Origin: Diphasiastrum complanatum
Lineage: Eukaryota; Streptophyta; Lycopodiopsida; Lycopodiales; Lycopodiaceae
Assembly (NCBI GenBank): GCA_029204225.1
Contig: CM055101.1
Coordinates: 34,415,683 to 34,479,682, forward strand
Direction: 5' to 3'
Length of the DNA: 64,000 bases
How positions within the stretch are numbered: the stretch's first letter is position 1; every line of letters starts with the position of its first letter. Made by a program: the position numbers and the translations under genes. Below the pieces are notes generated by a model, which worked only from the letters and a program-made list of their open reading frames with translations, was not told where the DNA came from and did not search any database. This document shows positions 33,226 through 43,270 of the stretch, one piece after another.

Positions 33226-35178
33226 TCACCATATCCATGATAGTGCTTCTTTGATGTTGACATCTTTGATGAACTTGAGAGCTTTGCACCATCCTAGCAT
33301 CTTCGAAATTGATTCCTTCCAAATTTCATGTAGATGCTTGACTTTGAGGCTTGTTCCTTCTTCATGTGCGTGCTCCTCCACGAGAAAATAAAGCTTTCTT
33401 CTTGACTTATTAGGATCACAAAGATCTAGCATCATGTTACCATGATCTAGAGAATTAGACTTATCCAAATTGGCAAGACTATGCATGCTATAATAACAAA
33501 GTGTTTGCATCATATCTTCATGCTTGTTTACCATGCTAATCTCAGATCCAATGAGGCTAAATACTTCATTATGGAGATAAGTGTCTTTAGAAGATGATTC
33601 ACTTACTCTCATAAAGAGTTTACAATTTGCCTCAATACAAATTTTCAAACTATGAGTGAACAAATCACTTTTGCTCTTACATGACTCAAGAGCATACATT
33701 TGATGAAATAACCATTTGCTTTCTAATTGATTTAAAATCAATTTCAACCTTTTAAGAACATCATCTATGTTCTCAAGAGAGACTTCATACTCAACTAGTA
33801 TGGCTTTACTCCAATTTTGAGATGCAATGATCTCACTAAAGCAAATTGATCTATCAAATGACATAGGAGAAGTAATTATGAGATGTATACCAAATGAGGT
33901 ATGCTCCTCTTTCCCTTGAAATGTGATCCACATGGACTCAACCATGTTTCTTGAGATTATTTTTGGAATCACAACTTGAGAAGGTCTCTCCTCCTCAATC
34001 CTTGACATACTTGAACCTTGAGAAGGACTCTCTTCCTCAATCCTTGGCACACTTGAACCTTGAGATGACTCCTTAAGATCCTCTTCATGATGCTCCTTTT
34101 TTATGGAAATCCAAGACCTCAATGTCTCATAATGATCACAACAAGTATGACCATTCAATATGCACTTCCTATGATTATCAAGATTACTTATGCTAGAAAC
34201 ATGAGTCCAAAAATCACCACAACTTGGCATGATTTTTCCAATATTGAAATCAAAAGGTATTTCCATCTCAATAAGGCTAACTACTTGCTTATGGATATAA
34301 GTGTCCACTTTGGATGCTTCATTTATTCTCATAAGAAGTTTACAACTTGCCTTTAAGATTGAAAACTTACAATTTTCATCTTTACGAATGAACACATCAT
34401 TCATGATCTTATTGAAACCAAAAGATCCTGCATTATGAAGACATTTCCATTTCCTTGACTTCACATCTAATGTAAGTTTACAAGGAAAACATGCTTTGCT
34501 ATCTTTTAAGGCATCACACTCAACTAGTATTGCCTTAATCCACCTTTGAGATACAAAAATCTCTTCAAAGCAAAATGGTTCTTCATAAGTTGACATGAGA
34601 GCATAAATGAAACTATTTTCATTTTGTGATTGCTCCTTATTCTTGATTGATTTCTCTTGGATAATAACAATAAGTTTGAACTTGTCCAAAGTTCCAAGCA
34701 AAATACTTTCCAAGGACATAAAATAAATCCAAGTTACTTTCATGAAAGTGACATCTATCTTTGCATCTTGAACCAAACAATGCACTTCCAAATGAAAAAT
34801 TTCAAAAGATTTGACATGTGTTGTGATGGACTCTTGAAGACAAATCTTGCAAGTCCTTGTGAGATTCCAAGCCTCATTCACCTTTCCACAAAGGAAACAC
34901 CTTTCCTTGGACTTGTCCTTCTTGTATTTGCATTTTGAACTTGAAGCTCCATCCTTCACCTCGGCCCCCTTGCTTTGGTTCTCCTTGGATGGATTGGTCT
35001 TCTTTTTGTAGCATCTTGAGAAAAAATATCCTCCCTTGCCACAAAGGTTACACTCAGGATCCTTTCTTTCCTTCAATAGGATACCACCTATTGATGCCAT
35101 GTGCATAAAAACCTGTGATATGATTCTACAGATGTAATTTGTGACTTTCAAGAGACTAGATTTGAACATCTTCAACAA
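33226..35178 (-). CDS. Chimeric copia-derived ORF with duplicated module
   Basis: 650 codons are open. The likely start is the Met at 35100 (MASIGGILLKERKD), which matches the start of copia-1 gag; the first 26 codons are probably leader. The gag capsid is deleted, so the start runs straight into a zinc knuckle with His replaced by Tyr (CNLCGKGGYFFSRC), then a second Cys cluster (CFLCGK..CKIC). Residues about 215-260 (YEEPFCFEEIFVSQRWIKAI, then LVECDAL) and about 455-495 (DRSICFSEIIASQNWSKAIL, then VEYE) are two copies of a module. The module resembles the segment before copia RT (SFDEPTCxxEA..WIQAMDxEHQAL). Both are followed by a similar CKL(F/L)MR..S..DTY(I/L)H..V.SLI block. Acidic Ser-rich repeats (SQGSS..RIEEE) separate them. 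Function unknown; the open frame despite no RT is notable. Confidence 0.65.
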   Translation of the reverse strand: MLKMFKSSLLKVTNYICRIISQVFMHMASIGGILLKERKDPECNLCGKGGYFFSRCYKKKTNPSKENQSKGAEVKDGASSSKCKYKKDKSKERCFLCGKVNEAWNLTRTCKICLQESITTHVKSFEIFHLEVHCLVQDAKIDVTFMKVTWIYFMSLESILLGTLDKFKLIVIIQEKSIKNKEQSQNENSFIYALMSTYEEPFCFEEIFVSQRWIKAILVECDALKDSKACFPCKLTLDVKSRKWKCLHNAGSFGFNKIMNDVFIRKDENCKFSILKASCKLLMRINEASKVDTYIHKQVVSLIEMEIPFDFNIGKIMPSCGDFWTHVSSISNLDNHRKCILNGHTCCDHYETLRSWISIKKEHHEEDLKESSQGSSVPRIEEESPSQGSSMSRIEEERPSQVVIPKIISRNMVESMWITFQGKEEHTSFGIHLIITSPMSFDRSICFSEIIASQNWSKAILVEYEVSLENIDDVLKRLKLILNQLESKWLFHQMYALESCKSKSDLFTHSLKICIEANCKLFMRVSESSSKDTYLHNEVFSLIGSEISMVNKHEDMMQTLCYYSMHSLANLDKSNSLDHGNMMLDLCDPNKSRRKLYFLVEEHAHEEGTSLKVKHLHEIWKESISKMLGWCKALKFIKDVNIKEALSWIW

Positions 35179-35699
35179 TCTAGAAGGATCTACAAAAGAT
35201 CTAGCTCACAAACCTAAGAATCAATCTTCACAGTAATGACTAGTCACTTGGAAACTTTGCTTTGATCACTAAGACAAAAGCACGCAATCTTTGAATAAAA
35301 TCACTAAAGAAATCAGATCCAATCTCCTATTGGACTCATCAAATACCAATGACTCTTTCTTTTGAAAGTTGAAATGGATATGAAAAAGATTTGACACCTA
35401 GATTTTCCTTTTCACTTGACTAGTTCTCTCAACACTTGAGATTCTTAAACAAAAGATGGGTTTTGTTTCAAATACATGAAAATCAAACTTAATCACTTCT
35501 TTTGGACTCACTCTTGACCCAAATAATCTCACACTTGAGATTTAGAATGAATTTGATTTGATTTGACAACAAACTATACCACCAATTTTTCACAAAGCTT
35601 AAAAAATTAGACAACCAAAGATTCACAAAGATCTCAACCATGCATGAATACTCAAATATGGACTCCTCCTCATTCTAGACATCCAATGGGATTCACCTA

Positions 35700-37014
35700 G
35701 CTCAGCTAAATTTAGGTTGCGTCCGTGCAGGTCCTTCGAAGGCTTGTTCCGCTGGTTCTTGATTTTGGTCAGACTCTCTTTGTGCTTGTGGCATTATGAT
35801 TACCACATCGTCTAAGGTATAGTTCTTGAGGGTTTCTGGCATCTCATGAACTGGCGTTTGGTGGAATTCCTCCTTCAGCATATTGACCTTTAGCGCGGCT
35901 TGTAGTCTTTGGATTATTAGTCATCTGTGAGGATGATGACGCTGCATCTAGGTCCATTCGGATCGACTTCAAGGAGTCCAAGACACTTTCTTTTTTTCTT
36001 TTCTACCCATGTAGCTGGGTTCATCCTTGTTGTCTTTCTTAGGAACTGGTGTGATATTCGCTTCATGATTATGAATATCAATATCCACCGTGACAATTGC
36101 TTCTTCTAGTAGATTGCTCCATCAGATCACTTGACTGTATCGCTGTTTCAGCTGATTCTTCTTGTTGACAGATGCCTTGGGTGGATCTATCTTGGAAACT
36201 TTTGCCATGACCGATCTCTGATACTTTCCTCATTTCATAGTGATCGGGGTCCATATGTTGCAAGACCTGTTCATCAATAAGTTCAGTCTCTTTGTTGTAG
36301 GTAAAAGCATGTTGCCAAGGGACTAAATAATCGTCCACAAAATTTTCAATAGCTTCCACTGACAGCCATGCTACATTGACCATATTCACCCCGAACTTTG
36401 ATTAGCTTGTCCAGGGTATAGCACATGTGCTGGGTTCTAGATCTGAATCTAGTTGACAAGCATGCCTAGCCATACAGTCAACGATTGCCAATGCATTTGT
36501 CCATCTCACAGTATCTATTTTAGAGTCGTAATGACCTCCTCCCCAAGAGATAAGTTCATGCGACTAGACAGTAAACTGGTGAGCACATCTGTCTGTGGGA
36601 CCTCTGGCACTTCCATATGGAACGGTGGTTCGTGATGATGCAAGTAATTGTTTTGATTCGTCCGTACTGGGGAGGCCATCGGTGGTGCTAGTTTTTCCGT
36701 AATTTGAGATGCTGTAGAAGCTTCTCATGCTTGTGCAACTTTCTCTTCTTGTGTTTTTTGTACCCAATGGCGAACCTTATGGTATATCCTTCCTTCTTTC
36801 CTCACATTCGGGTATGGTTATGTAGCTAAGGGTTGGTCGTCGGCCACTGATTCTGATGGCGGTGGTGATGGGACCACTCCTTTTCGTTTCTATGCTCGTG
36901 TGATTGCTAGCACTGTAACACGAGGTTTTTGCTATTCTTGTGGCGTCCTTCTTGGAACTACTATCAGTTGTACTGAGACTAGATTCAAGGACGTGGGTGC
37001 ACTCGTTCCAACTC
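35700..37014 (-). pseudogene. Gypsy-2 gag-pol linker, degenerate
   Basis: Minus-strand open pieces (37016-36777, 36767-36564, 36389-36078, and about 36000-35850) follow one another with stops between them. They are Ser/Thr-rich, then acidic (AIENFVDDYLVPWQHAF, QHMDPDHYEMRKVSEI). No catalytic motif is visible. Placement between gypsy gag and integrase parts suggests the stretch upstream of protease; this is inference. Confidence 0.35.
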
Positions 37015-37055
37015 ATTAGAGAAACTTAGAGTCCGAAGATGGCCTTTGAAAAATA
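37015..37055 (+). repeat. Left terminal inverted repeat
   Basis: Imperfect match to the reverse complement of 43230-43270, perfect over the outer 10 bp. Confidence 0.6.
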
Positions 37056-37180
37056 TGCTTTTTTAATTTTTTTCTTATTTTCGTTGCCATGTGGACCAAT
37101 TGAAACCTTGAAATCGGGGTTCTATATAGCATAGAATTTTCCAAATATAAATAAAATAAAAACTTTTAAAGTATACTGCT

Positions 37181-37256
37181 GTTTCGTCGGGCAACATGTG
37201 GAAATGCTATTGGTTGATGAGGTCTGCCCTTCCAGCTCATCATTGCCCGAAGAAAC
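37181..37256. repeat. Hairpin near transposon left end
   Basis: GTTTCGTCGGGCAA (37181-37194) and TTGCCCGAAGAAAC (37243-37256) are reverse complements at 13 of 14 positions with a 48-base loop. It may be a subterminal transposase site or chance. Confidence 0.6.
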
Positions 37257-37418
37257 CCAAAAATATTGAAAATGAATATGACAGATGGTTGAGATGAGAA
37301 AATCGATGTACCATTGATTGTAAAAATCTATATTGATATAAAAAAACCCATAAACGGGCTGTTTACATGTAAAATGATTGTATTTTTTTTTTATGTATCT
37401 CTATTTACAAATAGATCT

Positions 37419-38960
37419 CTATTCAGTCAATTTTTTTATATTTTCTTTATATGTATTAGGAACTGATAAGGGAACAGCTCCTTCTATAATCTCGCCCTCC
37501 TCTGTTTCGGGAAGGGCCTTAATGCCTTTTAAGACAAGAGGAATCTTTGTTATAATATTGCCTTCCTCTGTATTAGGAAGGACTTTTATTTCTTTTTGAT
37601 CATATAAAATAAGATCTGCAACCTGAGCAACCTCAAAGGTTGTTAAGACAGGAACAACTTCCTTTTGAGGGCCCTCGATCCCAAGTGCAATGCTTACACC
37701 ATACTGGGCATAGGTTTTGATCAACTCTTGCCGAAATCTATATACATCATCAGGAGTATACGGCTCAAGAGTGAACTGTCATCACAAAACATGAGAATCA
37801 GCAAATTATAAACAATGATAGTAAAAAATTATGAATCAGAATGAAAGGAACTGCAAATGAACTGAATATTACCTTTTCAATATCTACATCCACTTGTAAA
37901 TTATACCACTCAAAAAATAGCTTCGTATTGTACAGGACGAACCATGCAGAACTAAAAGCGTTGTTTTGCTGTACACACTGCATATATAGAAAATTAGTAG
38001 TATTATGATAGAAATTTCATTTATTCTATGACGATACATTTAAATTAAAAAAGGAATACATGCATATCAGAGATAAATTGAATATACCTTGAGAGATCTA
38101 ATGGTTATCTCTCCAATTGAAGTTGTCGTTGTCGGTATTTCTCGAACGACATCATAAAGTAGAGAATCAGTGTATTTGTAGCTGAGTTTAATTCTATACA
38201 TAGAAGTTTTGATACTCCCTCCTTATTTATCTTTACAGAAAGAATGTCCAGGCTCCAATGCCAACTGCAACAACCAAAATACAAATATCGATAAATCCAT
38301 ATTTATGAAAAACTTCCTTACTTATTAAAGCAATGAAGCATGCAACAATCTAGATTAAAGCAACAAAAACAAAAGAGCAATCCTTACTTATTTTCATATG
38401 GAATCAAATAAAATTTCGCCATAAGACTGCATTCGATAAAATAGAAAGCCTTCTCAAAATTGGCTTCTTTCGCCTTTATCGCTCCCATGAAAAATAGACT
38501 AACAACAAAAATTGTACCATGGGAATCAAAACTAATACTATTCTGCAAAAAAGATACTCCGGCTTCTACTATTACATCTGAAATTTCTGAGGTTTTATCT
38601 TTCAGCTCGGCACAAAATTTGGGACCTAATCTAAGTACGTGTATCTGGAAGAAAAAAATCAAAAAAATTGTCAAGAAGATCAATTTTATTAGCTAGGTAG
38701 GTCTCGTATTGATTATAATGGTCATAATCAAAATAAACTTGGGCTGGATCATATGGAATTCTTACAAAAAGATTATGTACAGGAGCAGAAACAAAAGTGA
38801 AAATAATATTTATAGATTTCTTTGTTATTTTGTCGAGCTCCTCTTGGATAATCAACACTTTTGGTGATGAAATCTGTAGAGGAGCTAGACGAATACAGGA
38901 GGAGGAAGGGGTGAAGATTCTCAGTCCGAGTCAAATTCTTTAGCATTTGACTCAGAGCTC
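37419..38960 (-). pseudogene. Spliced gene of unknown function inside transposon
   Basis: Exons by splice sites: about 38738-38960 (KVLIIQEELDKITKKSINII, VRIPYDPAQ), 38388-38644 (LRLGPKFCAELKDKTSEISD, VSLFFMGAIKAKEANFEKAF), 38088-38264 (LALEPGHSF, YTDSLLYDVVREIPTTTTSI), 37873-37977 (NNAFSSAWFVLYNTKLFFEW) and 37419-37775 (FTLEPYTPDDVYRFRQELI to the stop). Acceptors have good pyrimidine tracts. The last three exons join in phase 0 (177, 105 and 357 bp). The 38388-38644 exon joins out of phase, and one TAA lies in the 38088-38264 exon, so this copy is probably dead. The last exon repeats a (I/K)KxLPxTEEGxII unit twice. No family recognised; a structural or regulatory partner of the transposase is possible. 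Confidence 0.5.
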
Positions 38961-39099
38961 AGGAAGATACGGGGTCTCTTGGCCGGAATACGTCTAGGAG
39001 GAAGGGAAGCAGCTGTCCTTCAAGATCCAGTCTTCTTGGGGACAGGCTGCTTCATCTTCCTCCTAGAGATAGTCGGCAAATCGGTTCTATCCAGAGGCA

Positions 39100-40107
39100 G
39101 GTCTCTGGAGGTGCTGGCATTATCAACATGCAGACTAGAATATCGGTCCCGAAGCCTTTTGAGAATGACGAAATTCGTTGGCATGATGGTGACACGTCTG
39201 ATGATTTGGAGGCAATCCCTTCCACTTCTGAAGCTGCTTCTTCTAGTGGTACAAAGTCTGAAAAGTCAAAGATTGTAGATATAGATATTTTTTTTATTGA
39301 TACGAGCGTTAATTTAGATGATTGTTCTGATTTTGATCCTGCTTGAAATAGGACATCGTTTATAGGCCCTAGAACACCCACTACCCTTTCTCCTTCTGAT
39401 AAATCTTTGATCACTTTGCCTAATTATAATATAGATAATAATTTTTTTTTGACAATATCGGATATATTGGATCTTTTTTACTTCACTGAAGCTGAGAGTC
39501 TTTGCATTTTGAGCAAAGAGCTTGATGAATTTTTGGATATAATTGATTTTGATGCTAATGATCTTCTCCCTGGTGTTGACGATAATACATAATGATAAGT
39601 TTTATTCAAGGAAAGATTGCTTGAAAATGGCTGTGGAGGAAATGCGCAACAAAGAAGATGATCTATCTTCTAAGGAGGACTTTCTTAGAATCCAAAGTCA
39701 ACTTGGTTTTCCACAACCAACTGTTTATTCACCAACAATATTGACATCAAAAGGTGGACATAATATTGATGGAGAGACAGTAATCAGGGAAGACAAAGCC
39801 GAATGCGTACGTTTTTGTATCTTATCATGTACTAGTAGATTCGTTATGTCTAATTATATACTAGAGCTTACTTTGTTTTTTATCATTTCAGAAAACAATT
39901 TTCCTTGATGATTCCGCAATTCGTTGAGGAGGGCAGAGATCTTCTGCTGGAGAATTTTCAAGAGATCATGCACTGGGGCACTATCTGAAGTTCTTCAAGA
40001 ATAATGAGATAAGTGTTGTCCATTCAAAGTTTCATCAACATGGTGAGACTATGATTATGGCAATCAAGGCACTGTCTCATTTTCTTGGAGGACATAATTT
40101 CAATAAG
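39100..40107 (+). pseudogene. Second unknown gene inside transposon
   Basis: The plus strand is open at 39128-39592 apart from one TGA at 39344-39346. The product is acidic and Ser-rich (DGDTSDDLEAIPSTSEAASS, LSKELDEFLDIIDFDANDLL). A frameshift leads to 39598-39807 (KMAVEEMRNKEDDLSSKEDF, LGFPQPTVYSPTILTSKGGH). A phase-0 intron with GTACGT donor and TTTATCATTTCAG acceptor joins to 39892-40107 (KTIFLDDSAIR, stop, then ALGHYLKFFKNNEISVVHS, ALSHFLGGHNFNK) ending at an AAG/GTGCAT donor. The stop after SAIR is CGA to TGA by one transition. Tail-to-tail with the transposase gene. No family recognised. Confidence 0.45.
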
Positions 40108-40199
40108 GTGCATAAAATAATTTTATGTAAAGAAAACCATTGCGGTTAAAATTTTAGGATATGGACCAGTAAATTCCATGTTCAGATCATCTCATTTTG

Positions 40200-42868
40200 C
40201 ATTGTATGCTACTTACGTTGATCTGAGTAAGCATGAAAACTATGAGCTATTGGATCCATACAAAAGAAGAAAATTGTTGCATGATGTCTGCCAATGAGAC
40301 TTTTCCATTCCTTGCAATGACCATATGCTAAGACTTCCACTATTTCTTGCAAAGAATGTCGAATGATGTCGTAAGATGTGATGCATGTCATAAAAACATA
40401 ATCTAAATCAGTACCAAAAGTATCTAATTTAATTGCACATATTTGTCTATCGTAATGTAAAATCAAAATCTTACCATCTAATGTGTTATATGATCAACAA
40501 CGCATGCATTTTGAACTGCATCCACAAATTCATTGGTTGTTTTCTGTATCATTTGTATATCAATATTTGAATATTTATCTTTTCTCAAGTATTTCACATG
40601 TTGTCTAACTTTTTCCAAACTTCTACTCTGTGTATAAGACTAGAACCTTCTTCTTCGAAATCTTGAGTTGCTGCAATAATTTCTTTCCAAACCGTATATT
40701 GAACCTTGGATTGTTTGCCAGAACAATTTGATAAAAATCTTCGAGCTTTAGATCCTCCAATGCTCGGCTTGCATGGAATATTTCCTGTTTTACCTGATAG
40801 TTTGTCATATTTTTTTATTTTAACGTGGCCTTTATGTAAGCTTGCTTTGGACAACACATCCTCTAATTTGGAAATAGCTTCCTTTGTAGAGGCCTCTGGC
40901 TCGGAATTCCATGCAAACAAGATGTGAAGATATATTATTTTTTCTATGATATGCACCTCTGCATGCAATGTACAAATACGAACATTTCGTAGAGGAATCG
41001 GTAGCATAGATTTCCAATTAGGATCTTCTCGCGATCGATCTCTTGATATTCTTGTACTCCTTGTCATGTGTTTTGTTGTTTTCATGCAGTACAAACAAGG
41101 GTGTTTAGAGTTAGCGCTATGAGATACATTGAACATACATTTTAATGTCTTCAGATCTCCTGCTAAATGCCATTCAATGTTGAAAGTGCCAGTTCCAGGA
41201 ATATTGAGTGGAACTCCCTCCATGTGATTTTTTATGTTCTATTAAATATACATGAGAGAATGTCATGGTCTTCTTTCATCACCTATAAGAGAATACAATA
41301 ACGTGATTAGCCTCATAATATTAACACAGAGAAGATTTTCCATATGAAATCCATATTCAAATGATTATCCCTATTTATTATGCGAAGGAACTACTATACC
41401 TGAAATGTTGCCAACCACCAGACATCATTTTCTAATTGAACACTGAAATTGAGGCCTTCTGAGTCTTCTGAATTTGAAAGTGCTACATTCATGATCGTGA
41501 GACTGACCCTTTCCATTTTTTGTCCTTTTATAATTTCAGACTCATCTAACTTGAGAACAACTATCAACTTGTTATTGACATTCTCATTTGTAATACCGTA
41601 AAAATTTATGATGAATGTTAATAACTGATTAATGTCAATAAATAAATGTCCGAAATTGTTATAAGCTAGACTTTCTCCTTTCGAGCAATACACTTCATTG
41701 ATATGAGATGGATTATCAACTATTGTTTGCATACCTTGGTTTAACATGTCCCTCTTTTTTTTAAGATGAAATGGTCGTGGGATTGGAAACTTTTTAATAT
41801 TTACCTGTGCAAATGCCTCCTTTATCATCTTAAACATTGTTGCATATGCTTCCCTACTGATGCTAGAAAAGTCACATGCTCCCTGAAGCAATGTAGTGTC
41901 TAATATTTTTCCAACTTCATCCATATGCTATCAGTAACTGAAGCCTTAATCTTTTTCATTTTGTTATTATTTAACATTGATTTCATAGATTTAGAAGTCA
42001 AGATAGAGCCTAGTGAGTTTCCAATTGAGATCTCATCGGCCAAATGGTCTTCAACAACCAATGCTGATCTGCATTGCAAACATAATGTTCATGAAAATGT
42101 CAGTAGAAATTAGGACAATCATAGTATTCACAACAATATATAATAAGCAAATCAACAGAAAGTTTTGAATGAATAAATAACAAAATTAGTGAATCAAAAA
42201 GTTCAAGCAATACTCAATACCAAATAAGCTATAGCTTACTTGAATACACGGATTCGTCTTTTTCTATGACCTCCTTTGGATGATAGATCACATATATCCT
42301 TGACTACCAGTCTTTTCCTCTTGTTGCTTCGGACCTTTTTGTTGAGCACATCCATATCTTTAACAAGAGACAAATATGAGATACGCATGGATTGAAATGC
42401 AGTTTTTATCTCATCATTACTAGTTGTATAATGATGCAAAGAAGATTTCAACCTTTGGATCTCCTTCTTGAGCATCTCATTTTCATCCAAACAAAGTTTC
42501 ATCTTTGTAGATTTTTCTTCCCACTCCTTTGATATTTTCCTTGATTCCTCTTCCAAATAATGTATTCTTTGCATTGAATGTGCATTCCCATAGAGCATCA
42601 AATTCTCATAGTAACCCAAAAGGCCATTTTTACCATGACACATATAGATTATTAACTGACTCACCGAATGAAAATCTAGATGTTGCAATGAACATGGATC
42701 AATAGGATACAATGTTCCTGATGACCACAAATCTACAGCCTTTAGCTTTTCCTCCCTGTATTGGACCATATCAGAAGTTGACAATTTGGGTTGCTTTGAA
42801 TTTCTTGTCTTGAGCGAAGCATATTCTAGTGACAGATCCACATGAAGATGATAAAGCTTTGTCATCAA
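40200..42868 (-). pseudogene. Transposase-like gene, RAG1/CMC-type core signature
   Basis: Exon 1 is 42240-42868: MMTKLYHLHVDLSLEYASLK, then a coiled coil at about residues 105-150 and a basic end. The GTAAGC donor joins in phase to exon 2 (42068-41400), whose start codes SALVVEDHLADEISIGNSLG. After one frameshift near 41930 exon 2 codes KILDTTLLQGACDF, IVVLKLDESEIIKGQKMERV and VWWLATFQ. A 161-bp phase-0 intron leads to exon 3 (41238-40594): IEWHLAGDLKTLKCMFNVSH, then HPCLYC, HAEVHIIEKI and KPSIGGSKARRFL. A further frameshifted part reaches about 40209. Asp in KLDES, Asp in GDLK followed about 20 residues later by CxxC, and HxxxH resemble the RNase H-fold transposase of RAG1/Transib and CACTA-like families. 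The third acidic residue was not found. Inactive in this copy. Confidence 0.5.
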
Positions 42869-43229
42869 TATAGTAGTATAGTAACAAACAACACAATTAC
42901 AATAACAAAGCTGGAGATGGCACTAACGACTCTGTTGGAGATAAAGATGGTGCTAAACACTTGTTTTGGCCCTGGAGATAGAGATGGCGAAGGCTTTTTT
43001 CAGAAATTTCACTCCTAATTTAAATTTTTGAGTGTTCCCAACTATTGGGAGGGAATATTTTAGCATTTTGAAAAATTATATTTTAACTATGGTTAAGCAT
43101 CAGTGAAGTTTGATGTGACTAAACTAACGTGCATTCATTTACATGGAAAGTAGTGCGAGCAAATGCGTAAAGAAGTTAGAAAATGATATTATTATTACTT
43201 TATAGTGTTTTTTCTCTCTCCTACATGGC

Positions 43230-43270
43230 ATTTCTTATAGGGCCCTCTTTGGGCCCATATTTTCTCTAAT
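43230..43270 (-). repeat. Right terminal inverted repeat
   Basis: Pairs with 37015-37055. Contains GGGCCCAAAGAGGGCCC, itself a small inverted repeat. About 80 percent like the end fragment at 9998-10038. Confidence 0.6.

Larger units (their letters stand above)
32253..35690 (-). mobile_element. Non-autonomous copia-type LTR element
   Basis: A complete 3' LTR (32253-33083; TGTGAAAAAAG..TTTTTCACA on plus) lies next to a purine run. Upstream on the minus strand is one long ORF (35100-33226) and an AT-rich leader to about 35690. No protease, integrase or RT core is present. The 5' LTR is missing and no target duplication could be matched, so the right edge is approximate. It lies inside gypsy-2. 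Mobilisation in trans by a relative of copia-1 is likely, judged from the shared LTR ends and gag start. Confidence 0.65.
37015..43270. mobile_element. Putative three-gene DNA transposon with TIRs
   Basis: The left end reads ATTAGAGAAACTTAGAGTCC (from 37015). The right end, read inward from 43270, is ATTAGAGAAAATATGGGCCC. The first 10 bases are identical and about 28 of 39 match. Inside are a minus-strand spliced transposase-like gene (40200-42868), a plus-strand gene (about 39100-40107) and a minus-strand spliced gene (37419-38960). Both flanks are gypsy-2 sequence in the same orientation (gag zinc knuckles on the right, linker on the left), which fits insertion into that element. No clear target duplication is seen; the AT at each end may be part of it. 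Stops and frameshifts indicate decay. Confidence 0.55.
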
